DNA from: Protonemura montana
Lineage: Eukaryota; Arthropoda; Insecta; Plecoptera; Nemouridae
Assembly: GCA_947568835.1 (NCBI GenBank)
Contig: OX387602.1
Span: forward strand, 17,349,021-17,413,020
Length of the DNA: 64,000 bases
Reading direction: 5' to 3'
The notes under the pieces were generated by a model that was given only the letters and a program-made list of their open reading frames with translations, was not told the DNA's origin and made no database searches. The position numbers were made by a program, and so were the translations under genes. Each line of letters starts with the position of its first letter. Positions within the stretch are counted from its first letter, which is position 1. Shown here piece by piece: positions 24,787 through 36,611 of this stretch.

Positions 24787-27673
24787 TTTCACCACTCCTA
24801 TCTCATTACACGATGTGCAGGTGCAGTATTGCATGTGCATCTCGGTTACCTCCCAGGGGATAAGCGCGCAATCTGTGTAATAATCAAGACAGCGGCTCAT
24901 TAGCTGCGCATAAAAGTGAGCATCTATTATTTATGCTTTGTGGATCTAAGACAAGATCTCGCCGGCTGTGTTAGGTATATCCTTCACTTGTCAGGAAGAA
25001 TTTTCACCGACATTTCCCGAGCAGTTTTCCGGAATGTTGATGTTCGCTTTTCATGTTACTGTCATTGTGAACATTGCAATCTCTCAAAACACTTGTTCCC
25101 GTTTTTTTTATCCGCGTTCATGAATGAATAAAGGCTCAAAACCCTTTCACCTTGCTCAGCGGCCTTTTCTTGTGCACTTTGGTAACTTCAACCACAAGAA
25201 AAAAAAGCAACGCGACACAAAAGATCTAAGGAGCAACGTGGAATACTTTTTTTGCCGGGTTTGAGGTACAGCACCCTTCTTTAATCATCTATGGTGATTT
25301 AGTATCGTCACTAAGCCGTGATGTTCCGAATCATTTCGGTTTAACCCCACCGTATCGCACTTCCTCCAACAACCTCGTTCCACTGTTGGTCGCACCTAAT
25401 TTTGCCCCGAAATGAATTGGAATTGAGTCAAATCCGTTTGATACGATTCGGAGAGAGTCCGAACATGCCCTTTTCTGTTTCCTCGGCTTTCCCTCATTAT
25501 CGGCGGTTACTCCCTCCTATTTTGGGTCCCGTAGGGTTTTTTCCGAGCAATTTGAGAGTCATTTCGAAGCGTGCTGCCATTAATTGCTCCATGAAGCGGC
25601 ATACAAATATTATTCTCTCTTCAGATGAAAGGGAAAGTTCGATTCGTCGTCATAATTAAATCGTGGATTTTGTAAATATTTGGTTACGTTTTTAGCGTTG
25701 GGCGTAAAGTTTCTTCTCCATCTCATTCTTTTTATTTTGGCGTAAAGAGTCGGGGTTACATCGACAGATTTTATAAACGAGGTTGATATTTCTGGTGATA
25801 ATTGTTGATGAAATCTGTTCATTGAGGTATACACAGCACAAAATTATACCAGCTTATTCCAAGCGATAATACAATGAGATTGTCTACTCAGAAAACTTGT
25901 CTTATGGCCAGTGGCACACCCCCTGGGTCCCTCTTGGTGCTACAATTTTTTTTTCCTTTCGTCGCCCTATGTCAAAAGTATTACTCATGGTTAGATAGTC
26001 ACCATTTTCCGAATTTAAGAAAAGCCGACACTAATAAGCCGACATCATCTTTTGTTCGTTGAAAGTGTTGACTATCGTGAACCGCTCCACGACAAGCGGC
26101 GTTTCTTCCGCTTCACTCCAGCAAGGCGTGAGCATCATTAGTTAATGTTTCGCCACGAAAAACCGTTGCCGATTTTCTCTTCTTTTCCCTCCGATGAAGC
26201 GTTTCACTCGCGTAAATGCACGAGGACCATGTCAATATTACCTTCCCATGTTTGCCAAAACAGTGTGGACCTCGTACGCTGCTTTATAGTAGATCAACAT
26301 TGTAAATACGTAATCCTTGATTTACAGCACACATTATATTATTAGTTTACGTCGCAATAAATATTATATAGTACGATGGGTGATCCTGATTTCTGATACG
26401 TGTGCAATGTAGCGTTGTATGAGTCGTGTTATCGGTAGACTAGGTTTTATATAGCGTGATGCCACCTCGGTCTATGCCCGCTCCCGTACCTCGCCCCCGC
26501 CCCGTGATATTACGATATTTCGCGTTGCTCTCCAGGCCTATGCAGAGGCATCGGCGGCATGGCGGAAATTGCCTCCAGTTAGGAGTTAATGCAGCCGAGT
26601 GCTTGCCACGGGCCGGCGGACAGAGTGTACAACCCCTGTCACATGCCACCAAACTTCTGCTATTTAAATAGCCGTTTAAAATGTCATTTTCGAAAACGTT
26701 ACTTCGTACGTGGAACTATGCTACACACAACCGACAAAGTTGCGCAGAAATTATTAGTGCACGTGTTGATGAGAGGATTTTTTATTCGGGATGCTCTTGT
26801 GCAATGTTCATTTTTTGTCTGGTTTTTTTTTCATTTTTCTCTTGATATTATGGTTGACGGTAACATCAACACGCTCATTTTAAATCATTCTTGTTGGATT
26901 TAGTTTTTGTATTTAGTCAATTAGTGATTTTTACATACCACGTTCATCACCGGAAGGCTACTAGATGAAAGTGCAGATATTAAAAAAATATCATTAAAGA
27001 GAAGAGAAACAATTTTCAATTTTCAAAATAGCCAGCAGTGGATTCCCAATTAAATAGTAATAACATAACGCAGTACGTTTCGAGTCCTGTGTGTGTTTCT
27101 GTGTGTGTGGTGCACATCGCATCGCCGCCGCCGCGGCATTTGCTTTGATATTGATTCGCCGGCTCACAAGCACGATGGAAATATTATTCCTGGGGCGTTA
27201 TTAGATTGTCTCCCGTGATCCCGCCATATGGCGGCGTTGGGCACCGCTCTGCACGGGGTCACTAACGAGCCCCCGAGAGATGGACTTTGTCCTCGACGCC
27301 CCAGCCCTCGACGCCCCACTGTACCCCTGTCTCCCCGAAATGCAGGCAGACAGGCGCACACTGATCGGGTTTCATTTCACGCGAATTCGCGAACGAAAAC
27401 TTACAGACACTGTGATTACGATGTGATACTTGCGTTCAACGAATAAAAAGTTGCGAATTATTTTTAATAATTCTTTTCGCCATGCAAATATATCTCTTGA
27501 CAATAGCCGCTTTTTCAAGCTTTTAATTCAGCATCAGTGCCGGCGAAAGCGAGAACACCGCACAACTCGAATGAAAAACTCTATCGAATTTCGTTTATTT
27601 ACGAATGGAAATTTAAAGTGACACTTTATTCTTTTTATATGCGTTATTTTATGTCGTTCGCACGTTTTGTTTC

Positions 27674-27690
27674 ATATATATATATATATA
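27674..27690. repeat. (TA)n microsatellite
   Basis: A perfect alternating AT run of 17 nt within AT-rich unique DNA. Confidence 0.9.
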
Positions 27691-28526
27691 GCAAGGTTTT
27701 TTCGAGTCAAACGAAGCTTTTTTTCGGAGGTACATAAAAGATGTCCGATCGATAGAATTCATGAATCACGGAAATTTAATTTAAAACGTGGAATTTGGCA
27801 CAGGGATTTTTTTCACTATCGTAATAGTCTATCTACTGCCGTCAATCTTGATAAATTTCGTGTTATTTTCTAAATAAATAACGGGCATGTACTTTATGCT
27901 TTGGTATTAGTTGGAGCTGGTGGATTAACGTTCGCAGGAGAGCGCCCTTCTAGCGCGTACAGCCAGCCGAGCAAGTAGCGGGCGACGGCAAGGCTCGCCC
28001 TCTGATTTGTTGAATGTACTTATCTCTGTGACACAGTGATATATAATGCTCAGTGAACTTTGACCTGGCCAGCTTAATCAACAATACACTACAGCCACTA
28101 GAGGCTCGGCTCGTGGTCAGGTGAAAGAATATACGATCTCCATGCAACACCGTCGCTCTCGCCGACACGAGCCGTATAAGGGTGTTAACCGGCTTTAATT
28201 TTGACCTTAAACGCTCGGTTAATGTGCATTTGATTATCATCAATTTACCGAAATGCTCTAGTTTGTAGTCGTCTCGTTTTATCACTGCCTCCCTTGCTGT
28301 CGGCCGTTTAATCTGTCGACAATTAGCTGGTAGGCAACACGCAGCGCAGTTGTCATATTTCTCTTTTCCTCGATTCGCTCTTCCTAGCTGAGAGTGTACA
28401 GCGTGCAAAATCAATCAGTTGACGCAATTTTCTTGTGTTTCCTGGCAAACCGGCACACACTATTTATCGGGTGAACGTGCCCCTAGCACCCGCGCCGTCT
28501 ACGTAGCACCCTTTCCTCTCCACGGA

Positions 28527-28545
28527 CCCCCCCCCCCCCCCCCCC
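28527..28545 (-). repeat. Poly-C run, C19
   Basis: Nineteen C on the + strand (poly-G on the - strand), followed by ACCCCACC. The upstream flank is also pyrimidine-rich (CCCTTTCCTCTCCACGGAC). Confidence 0.95.
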
Positions 28546-30712
28546 ACCCCACCATATTTATCTGCACCAGAGTGAAAATATTATATAGTTGCTCGTGTTG
28601 AAAATGTCGCTATCAATTTCGCGATTGGAAAATTATGTGCCCCTCGAACTCGGCGGGCGGCGCAGTCGTGCGCAGCCGTTGTCGCTGCGCAGCCATGGCC
28701 ATGGTAACTGCCTCTGGGTTTAGAGGTGGAATCTCATTCAATTAATTGCGGTCGGGCCCACTGCCTGTGCATTATCTGTTGCTAATGCTCCGCGAGTCAC
28801 CAGCCCTTCAACTCCCTTACCGCAGAGTCGCCGAGCAGAAGTCGCGATAATTTATACAAACACTAGATGATTATATCTGTCGAAATAATTACGAAATGCT
28901 GATCATTACCGAACTATCTCGTTAGCGTCGACCATGAATGCAGATTGTTTGGCCCACTCCACCAAAATAACAGTATGTGCCTGAGACTTGACAACAAGTT
29001 CCTGCGGTCATTTCGTGCAAAAATTAAGAGGCTCCGGCTCATAACTCGTGTCACACTTCCTTAGTTTAAATAATCGAGTTTTTTTTCTGTTGGAAATCGC
29101 TCTCAACGGAGAAACTGTGCCGGGGCAACGAAGCGAAAAGAGGCCGCGAATTCGCCTCTCTGCACTGCAATCTCAATGATCATAAATTTGATAATAAATC
29201 CATCTCTCACATGGGAATAAAACAAATGTTCGTACTTTTTGTGTTTGAAAAATTGCAGAGATTTCATCTCGCGATATTTATCTAATATTCTCTGCATGTC
29301 TCCCATTTTCTGCATTCCCTTGCAATACAATTCCAAACGATTCACAATTTCACAATGCATCTTCTTTCCATCCTGTCGCACTCGGCCCACGTCTCGGCGA
29401 CTCGCAGACTATTCATTTGCTCCGATTCAATCTTGTCTATTCATTCATTGACAAAATTCCAGCTAACAGTTCAACTGACATTGATGGTAACAGTGAGTGT
29501 CGCTGTCCGGGTACCATACGTTGTAACTTTTCTCTTTTCATAGTCACCATATAATTTCGACATTTCCGTAGCTTTAGCTAGCGCACTCAGGCGAAATTTT
29601 GTCTCTCTTAATAATATCTCACGGCGACGCAAAAATTCCATTTGTGCGATTTTCTACTGCAACAAACAAGTTTGCGTAATGGCCTCTTATTGTGCTCCGT
29701 GTAAGCACGAGCCCGCAGAATCCCCATACATCCACAGAAATTACAATTTTCTCTCAATAGATCCGGGAAAAGCTGGTAAAAGCTACACGAGAGCTTACTC
29801 CAGCGGTTGGTTTGGGTCGGCAGGCCGGTCCAACGAGCTGACCCCTTGGGCGCCATCCAACAATTCGCTTTGAGGTGAACCACAAAGAAAAAACCTTATC
29901 ACGAGCCTGCCTTGCTCATTTGCATATTATCCCCCACATTAAAGGCTATAGTGTTTCAACACTCGTGGGCTCCGCTCTACGCAGAACTAGTGGCAAGCTG
30001 CGAGCAGCGCGCTTTACAAATGTAGAGCGTTTGTCCCCTTAGTTTGATGTAGAGCCCGAGTTTGCCGGCACGCAATGCGTGTATACCTGTACCGGGCCGG
30101 TGCCGGTGTTCCTCACACCAGAATGTCATCACGCTGAACCCAAAGTCCCAGGACCATCCTGATCCCCCTTCTACCGATTTACTCGAGCTGTATAGTTCAT
30201 CATTGCAGGCCGCCTATCGACGACCCCGTGTGCTGCATTGACTCGTCCGTTCCATTTGCCGGCGCGATAAATCTTGCTGGATTCAATTAAGATATGCTAA
30301 GTGTGTGTTGCATTTTCGGGAAAATGTTTTCGACGCCCGCATTGCGTGATCTGCCGCTCACTTCTATAACATTGACGTTTAAAACAAATTTTCGAAAACG
30401 CTTTGCCGCCGAGCGTATTCCGATTTCCAACAACGCGTCGGAATCGATGGAACGGAATTCCGTTCAGCTGTTATACTTTCTCGTATCTTTTCACTGGCTA
30501 TACATTTCGATACTTTCTGACGTAACTTTATTATTTTGTTTCGAGTCGCGCGCATTTTTGCAACATCGTCAGATATCTCTCGGCCAAGAAATTGGGGTCG
30601 CTCCAAAATATGTATCACGCAAGAAGCTATCGTCGCCCGTCGACCGCGCTGTTTTATGTGCGTGCATGAGATGTCGGAAATAAGTTGGAATTGTCTCGTG
30701 AATGCTTGACGG

Positions 30713-30748
30713 GCCAAGTTCCGAGCTGTGCCCCGCTCGGAACTTGGC
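30713..30748. repeat. Perfect 14-bp stem-loop
   Basis: The arms GCCAAGTTCCGAGC (30713-30726) and GCTCGGAACTTGGC (30735-30748) are exact reverse complements around the 8-nt loop TGTGCCCC. A perfect 14-bp stem with a loop under about 25 nt is not expected by chance in 64 kb. It is too short for a typical pre-miRNA. It lies next to the GA-rich and tRNA-like segments, so it may be the end of that composite element. Confidence 0.85.
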
Positions 30749-30830
30749 AATACGCGTTCTGACACAATTAATATGCGGTGGACAAAAGTTGGCAGGGGGT
30801 GTTTGGCGGCACAAACCTCTGCGACTATTT

Positions 30831-31062
30831 GACAGGAAGGAGCAAGGAGGTCTGGAGCAAGGAGACCTAGAAACTGGAGGCAGGGCTTTAGGCAGGATGC
30901 AGGGAGTGGGAGTAAGGTGGCCTGGAGTGGCCTTTAGACTAGCGACCAGAGACAGGCATGTTAAAAAGGTAGGAGATAGAGACGGGGTTTAAGATGACTG
31001 GAGTAAGGAGGCTGATGGCAGGGTGTGGGAGCTAGGAGGCTGGAAACAGGAAACAGGAGCGG
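30831..31062. repeat. GA/GGA-rich degenerate tandem repeat
   Basis: A purine-rich tract of about 230 bp with recurring CTGGAG(C/T)AAGGAGG-like units; two near 30840-30870 form a 15-bp tandem (AGCAAGGAGGTCTGG, then AGCAAGGAGACCTAG). On the minus strand it would be a TCC-rich tail downstream of the tRNA-like segment at 31231-31310. Open frames through it reflect the lack of stops in purine repeats. Confidence 0.6.
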
Positions 31063-31230
31063 CAGAGTCAGACTGCATGGACTGGGACAGCGATGCTGCT
31101 AGTGTTTCTCTCACTCCAGCCGGGCAGAGGATGTTTGGTCGCATGTATTGATCCCGTTGCGAAACTCCGAGCATTGCCTCTACAGGCCGCCGCCGTGGTT
31201 TGATCGTAATGCAAAGTGATCGAGTGTAAC

Positions 31231-31310
31231 GAGCACATGCGGGTAATCGAACCGAGGACCTCTGACAATAACTCAGCCCGCAGCAGTTTTACCATTCCAG
31301 CGTGGTGCTC
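31231..31310 (-). repeat. tRNA-like segment, possible SINE head or tRNA pseudogene
   Basis: Read on the minus strand, the segment starts GAGCAC and ends GTGCTC, giving a 6-bp acceptor-like stem 80 nt apart. It contains GGTTCGATTAC, a close match to the Pol III B box (GGTTCGANTCC), and upstream TGGAATGGTAAAACTGC at the A-box/D-arm position. The T stem is poorly paired and no clean anticodon arm is visible, so it is not a functional tRNA. A tRNA-derived SINE head or a decayed tRNA copy are the likely explanations; the body would run left into the GA-rich tract. Confidence 0.4.
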
Positions 31311-31849
31311 AGAAACGGTTTATTACCATGACAACAAGATAAATCTTGGAAACGGTCAATATTTTTAAGTTGTGACACCGAAAAAAATGATGGTCGCTGA
31401 ACTGTGATGTTAACTGCTTCATTGCCGTAGAACCGTTCCTTTATTTTCGGGTCCGCCGGGTTGTTTTGGATGAGCAGTTCTAACCGGGTGGGGGAGGTAT
31501 TTAGTTGGTCACGTCGTGGTTTTAGGTCCAAGCCAGCAGCAAAATAGCCAGCGTGTTCACACGCTGCGAGAATGTTGATTCCTCCTAGCGCCGGCAGCAG
31601 CGCATGACCCACCCACCCGTCCACCCGTCCGTTCTCACTGCGGCAACTTTCCAAGATAACACGATCAACCATGGAAACGATATTTAAGTTTCAATCTTAA
31701 ATCTATATCCCCTTAAGAACGTCTTTTAATTCCCTTGTTCCATTAAACGATTGGCCCGCTGCGCACTGCAAACTTCCTGCAGTTCAGAGCCCGGCAAATT
31801 TCTCAGTGTTCGTATATGTAAAGTAGAGTAGTCGACGCTTTCCCGGCGC

Positions 31850-31979
31850 TTTCCTCGCGCGGAGCGTGGCGCGACTAGGCGAGGAAAACTCAATCAAATG
31901 CCAGCCGAACGGCGCCAAGTGTAGAAACTTTTGCCGGCGAGCACAGTTTTCCTCCTCCGGCGGCAACTCGGAGGAAACT
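31850..31979. repeat. Cluster of alternating inverted arms (TTTTCCTC / GAGGAAAA)
   Basis: Four related arms alternate in orientation: TTTCCTCGC (31850-31858), GCGAGGAAAACT (31879-31890), AGTTTTCCTC (31945-31954) and GGAGGAAACT (31970-31979). The first pair forms a 9-bp stem, the last pair a bulged stem, and the middle two a perfect 10-bp stem, so several exclusive folds are possible. The block is GC-rich. The GGAAAA cores could equally be a cluster of factor sites. Confidence 0.55.
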
Positions 31980-34156
31980 CTGGACTCGGCTGAAGGCTAG
32001 CGCGCCCGATGCCCACGGCTTTTGTACATAGGCGCAAACTTTCGGCGAAACTCTATTTATCTATAGAGGGGGCGCAAAATGCACTAGATCAAACCAAGCC
32101 ATGGCGGAATTTTAGAGTATAACCGACACGCATAGAGAGGATTCGCATCCCGTTCAGCTTCGGCGTACTGATTAAAATAAAGTATTGAACCGTAGCCCCC
32201 ATTGTCAACGTTTATTAATTCTGTTAGTTAGATGTTAAGCTTTTTGGATACTTTTTTTCCAATCCTATATTGAAAAACAACGCTTGCGCTGAAAAAGTAC
32301 AGAAGCATTATGAAAATTAACTTTTTATGATTATAAAGGCCCATTTTTTTGCTACTTCTCTTCGATAAATTCAATGAAATTCAATTACTACGTTCTTTCT
32401 GATGAACTTTACAGCATTCTCTCGACGCCGATACCCGTAATCTTTGAGAGTCGGCTCTGGTATCATTGTTCGCCAACGCGAGGTCGTGAGGAGTTGGGCC
32501 TGCCATCTGGGTACTTCAACCGCTCCATCGCTGCTAAATACTTGGTCGATATTTCTGAAATTAACTTCAAGCTGTCTACATCGTCCAGCGGCTACATTTG
32601 ATTTTAATTACTCTCTTGCGTTAAGCCTGTATTTACACGCTTATTGATTGCATGCCTCTTCTTTTTCAACAATTACAAATGCGCTTCAGTTGGTACTGGA
32701 CCTGCGAACCATCTGTCTACTGCTGCCCTTCGCAATCACTATGCTCTATTTAACTGTTATTTAGAGTTTACAGCAATGTTTGTGCGTATAGCCATGGTCC
32801 ATATATCGGTAACGTTCAATCATTTGAACCATAGTTTGTCTTTAAATAATTATTACTCGACTCTGGTGTATGAAATTGTGGAAATGGGGCTTCTTATCGC
32901 AGTTTCATAGGCTTTCATTATGGAGAAAGGAAATTTTACTTGCCGTCGCCGTGTTAGAAAGAATATTTTATGAAAAGAAGTTGCGGCCACATGTTTGGCT
33001 CATTACACGGATCTTTTTAGAAGAAAGAAGGAAAGCTACAAAGAAAGGGTTCCTTTCAGTCATAACGGGACAGCTGTTGGTAAAAGGAATTGCATTCGAG
33101 CGGCCGTGGTCGGCGTGAAACCAAGACCACCTCAGGCACGTGGGCAGCGGGGTTAAATAAAGAAGGCGATGTAATTAGTTTGCGACACCCACTAACCCGG
33201 GCGTCGGCTCGCATCTATGCGGGGAAATAGTTTAATTCGCCATTGTTTGCTATCGGATTTGGCCCCGGTTTCCAGTTTGCTACATTAAACTCCGATTACC
33301 GCTGCTGGTTAATGTCTTTGTTCTTATTGGAAATGGTTACAAAGATTAAATACCAGAGAGCGACGTTAAAGAGCACATTTTTGCTGAAAAGGCGATCGCC
33401 GCAGGCTGCTCTTACGATATCTGCAATCTCTTTGAGCACTTTTTAAACTCTATCTACTGTAGCAAGATGGTTGTGAAATTGCAAGCCAACTTTGCTGGAA
33501 GAATTGAAAAGTTTCTACCCAATAATGAGGTAGTTTCTCGTGGGAGCCATGCAATGTTTTTACACGTGGGGCGTCGCTTCCTGCTTCTGTATCGCCTCTC
33601 GTCACACAAGAAGCTAAAGGGCGGAAAATCTAGCGTTTTTATTTGTATTACACGTGTAGGACGTGTAAGTGTAGCTTTCTGAGTACTAATAACACGCCCT
33701 TTGACGGCATGTCGGCAAATTACACGAACGTCGTAGAGAAGTCGCCCGAGTGGCTGCGAGTCTCCATAGAAATGTTTATGGATCGTTTCGTGTACATGCA
33801 TAAGACTTACATACGATAAAGCGTAAAATCCTGATGGACAGTTGTAAATAAATAAATTACCCGGTTATATCCATTGGATACCTGCAGATGGCGCGAAAAG
33901 TGAGGCGCTTATTCCAGATGGCACCAGTAGGAAAAATAAAATTGAAAACTAATCAAGAGGTCTTGGTATCCTGTTTATATCATGTTTGTCTATCTATGAT
34001 TGGTTTTTATGCAGCTTTTTAAGCCTGGCTGGAGATTTTGTTAATCATTCGCTAACAGCATATAAAGCAGACACCTTGAACAAATACGGAAACTCCACCA
34101 AGAATGTCCGCAACCCGGCTTTCCCCCTCACACTAGGACTTGTTTTAAACATGGGC

Positions 34157-34441
34157 CCTCCACCAAGAATGGCGCCTCCACTAAGAATCGCGCCTCCACC
34201 CAATTCCGTCCCTCCATCTAGAATTGCACCTTTCATGACTTCGCTAGGTGTTTTTGCACATTATCAGCCATAGCTCAAGACATATCACGAGCACTGAGAT
34301 TGGCGTCTTCACCAAACTACGACTCCTCCACTAAGAATGGCGCCTCCACCCAACACGGTCCCTCCACCTAGAGTTGCACCTCCCATTACTTGGCTAGGTG
34401 TTTTTGCACATTATCAGCCATAGCTCAAGACATATCACGAG
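34157..34441. repeat. Tandem duplication, period 150 bp, built on an 18-bp motif
   Basis: A 117-bp block at 34175-34291 recurs at 34325-34441, exactly 150 bp later and with no length change. The last 49 bp or so (GCTAGGTGTTTTTGCACATT onward) are identical, so the duplication is fairly recent. Inside each copy are degenerate 18-bp units of the form CCTCCACYAAGAATGGCG: four in the first block (starting 34157, 34175, 34193, 34211) and three in the second (34325, 34343, 34361). The minus strand reads a GGAILGG-like pattern, but that frame is short and I consider it a by-product of the 18-bp period. Confidence 0.9.
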
Positions 34442-36481
34442 TGGCCGCACACCAGGCGAGGTGCAGCTAAGCCAAGCTCTTGTGAAGTTTTAAGCTGAAA
34501 TGCGGTTGGTTTATGTAAAGTTAAAGTTGAGCTGCAACTAACTTATACTGCTGCGTAGCTGGTTGTTCGCTTAAATTGAGATTAGAATGTCCTAAGTTTG
34601 TTCTTGTTTGGGATTATGCCGACCTACACGGCCGCGAATACTAAATGCAAAACACCGCTCGCAATAGACTTTGTTTGTATGTACATTTCTAAGACGCTCG
34701 CTCGGAGGTCTAGAGACCCGTGTGTTTTGGAGGAACCGACCTGAGCTCAGAAATGATCGTGCTAAGAAGATGAGATATTTTTTCTTCTACCGAAAAAGGG
34801 GGGTTGAAAAATTGCCCTAAGCCTTAACCATCGACGAACTCCGGTAATCGCGTAGTCGTATGCGAACGTAGTCTTACGTTCTTTTGATGTTGGTCGACAG
34901 TAGCGACGCTATTTGCTTTGCCGTAATTATAAAATTCATCCGTTTTCTTTTTACATCACAAACCCCGAGTAATTAGCCATCAGCACATATTTTTTCATGC
35001 GTAAAGTTTTTCCATCCAATTAAGTTGTTCGGTAATTTCCATCGAGCTCTCCGGCGCGAACAGCAAATAACACTGTCTACAGCGTCCCTTGTTAGAGTGC
35101 ATCAGAACGCATGGTGCACACAGTTGCATTTTCGATGCAGCGGAGCGTGCAGTCCGTATGCACGTCCGACGGGGCTTCTGGACATGAGTATGAAGGCCCG
35201 TCTGGCATCAGACGACCCAGTCACCCGTGCTGGTCGAGCGCTGTCGTTGACGTTTGTTTGACACTGACCCAGTCTCTCGAGGCCTTTGACCCCACCCCGC
35301 GTGAACCGGGACTGGATCTGGCTGGACCGGTCCGGTCTACTGAACGGCTAGTGGAGGACAAGGGACACTGTCATCGGCTACTGTACGTGGTTTGCAACGT
35401 TCGAATGGAGTTCGGAAAATGTTATGTGGAAATTGTTCAACGTTGCGATCGCGCCGGGTTGTTCATCCGGTCGATCAGAGGTAAAAATTAGAAAAATAAT
35501 AAGGAACTGCTTATAGGAAAGAAAGGTAGAGTTTTTCGCATTGTTTTTCCTCATGAAAAGACACCTTTAATGGTTACGCTTGCATATTTTCCGTGAGCCT
35601 GAGCCTCTTTCATCGTGCCCTTACAAAAATAGATACGAACGATTTACCGCATTCTTGAATACAGGTCGTTCACTGCTCCAGACATCCGATCTTCAAAGGA
35701 AATGTTCATCCGCGGACGGGCGGCGACTTTTTCCTCCCGATTTGATGCCGGATTCGTTTCGTTTGTATCGTAATTAAATTTTAGTCATCTTATCAATGCT
35801 CTCCGTTTTCCTAATGACTAGACGTCTTCTCAGTCCTCACCACTGCCTGCAGGAGCCCATTTCATCCGTTATACACGTTTCGACTAGGATACGAGTCCTT
35901 CCTTCGGATTCCAGTTAGCCACTGCTGTTTCATTCTAATTAATTGCCAGCTAGCTCGCGCCGTACAAACGAGTGCAAAGAGTTTTAATCAAATTCTCCCC
36001 GTCACATTTGTTAGCTCTGGAAATACAAAATAGTCTCGTTTGCTTAATTACATTTAGTTTAATTGTTGAATTATCTGACTAGCGAAGACGAACCCAGACA
36101 TAATATTGAATTGCTTTGCTCAGATTTCTGCTTCGCAGCTTTTTGCTCTCTGATCTGATAAAGTTGTCGAATTTCGACAAGGCTAAACAGTAACAATTAT
36201 TTGAAACTGGGTCAATTGGCAACTTTAACGTACCAAATTACAATCCAGTTGAGGCGCAACATTTTTGCCTGCGTAGCCCGACTTAGCCCGACATAGCACC
36301 ATGCCCAGAGCTTCTTTTTATAAAGCATTCTAGCAGACGTAGAAATCGCCGGGCGATATTCCACGATCGAAACGGCTTCTTTGCGGACGAGCCAACGATA
36401 TTGTTTTTCATTTTCGTTCAAGTTGCGAGAGTTGTCCCCAACTTTTGAAGAGGACTCGGTTGAAGGTTGGAGAGGGTGGTT

Positions 36482-36493
36482 GGGGGGGGGGGG
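36482..36493 (+). repeat. Poly-G run, G12
   Basis: Twelve G, about 100 bp before the G18 run at 36594. The interval is also G-rich (GGTTGGAGAGGGTGGTT), so the 36470-36620 stretch as a whole is a G-skewed patch. Confidence 0.9.
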
Positions 36494-36593
36494 CGATTTC
36501 CAAGTTTCGGGGATGCGGGCGACGATGTGACAAAACCGAGTCGCAGTGACGGCATGTCTGCCCGCGGTGCCTCACACAGGGGTTGCAAGGGGT

Positions 36594-36611
36594 GGGGGGG
36601 GGGGGGGGGGG
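36594..36611 (+). repeat. Poly-G run, G18
   Basis: Eighteen G preceded by GGGGTTGCAAGGGGT and followed by AAGGGGTGG, giving several extra GGGG blocks able to join a G-quadruplex. A CAGTGGCG sequence, similar to the hAT end at 45553, lies 68 bp downstream at 36679. Confidence 0.95.

Noticed and set aside
34045-34236. Minus-strand frame with a GGAILGG hexapeptide repeat
   Set aside because: Explained by the 18-bp tandem motif; only 63 codons, and the downstream copy does not continue the frame as a protein.
35111-35491. GC-rich 126-codon frame ending at an AG/GTAAAA junction
   Set aside because: No convincing acceptor or family motif; probably a chance frame in a GC-rich island.
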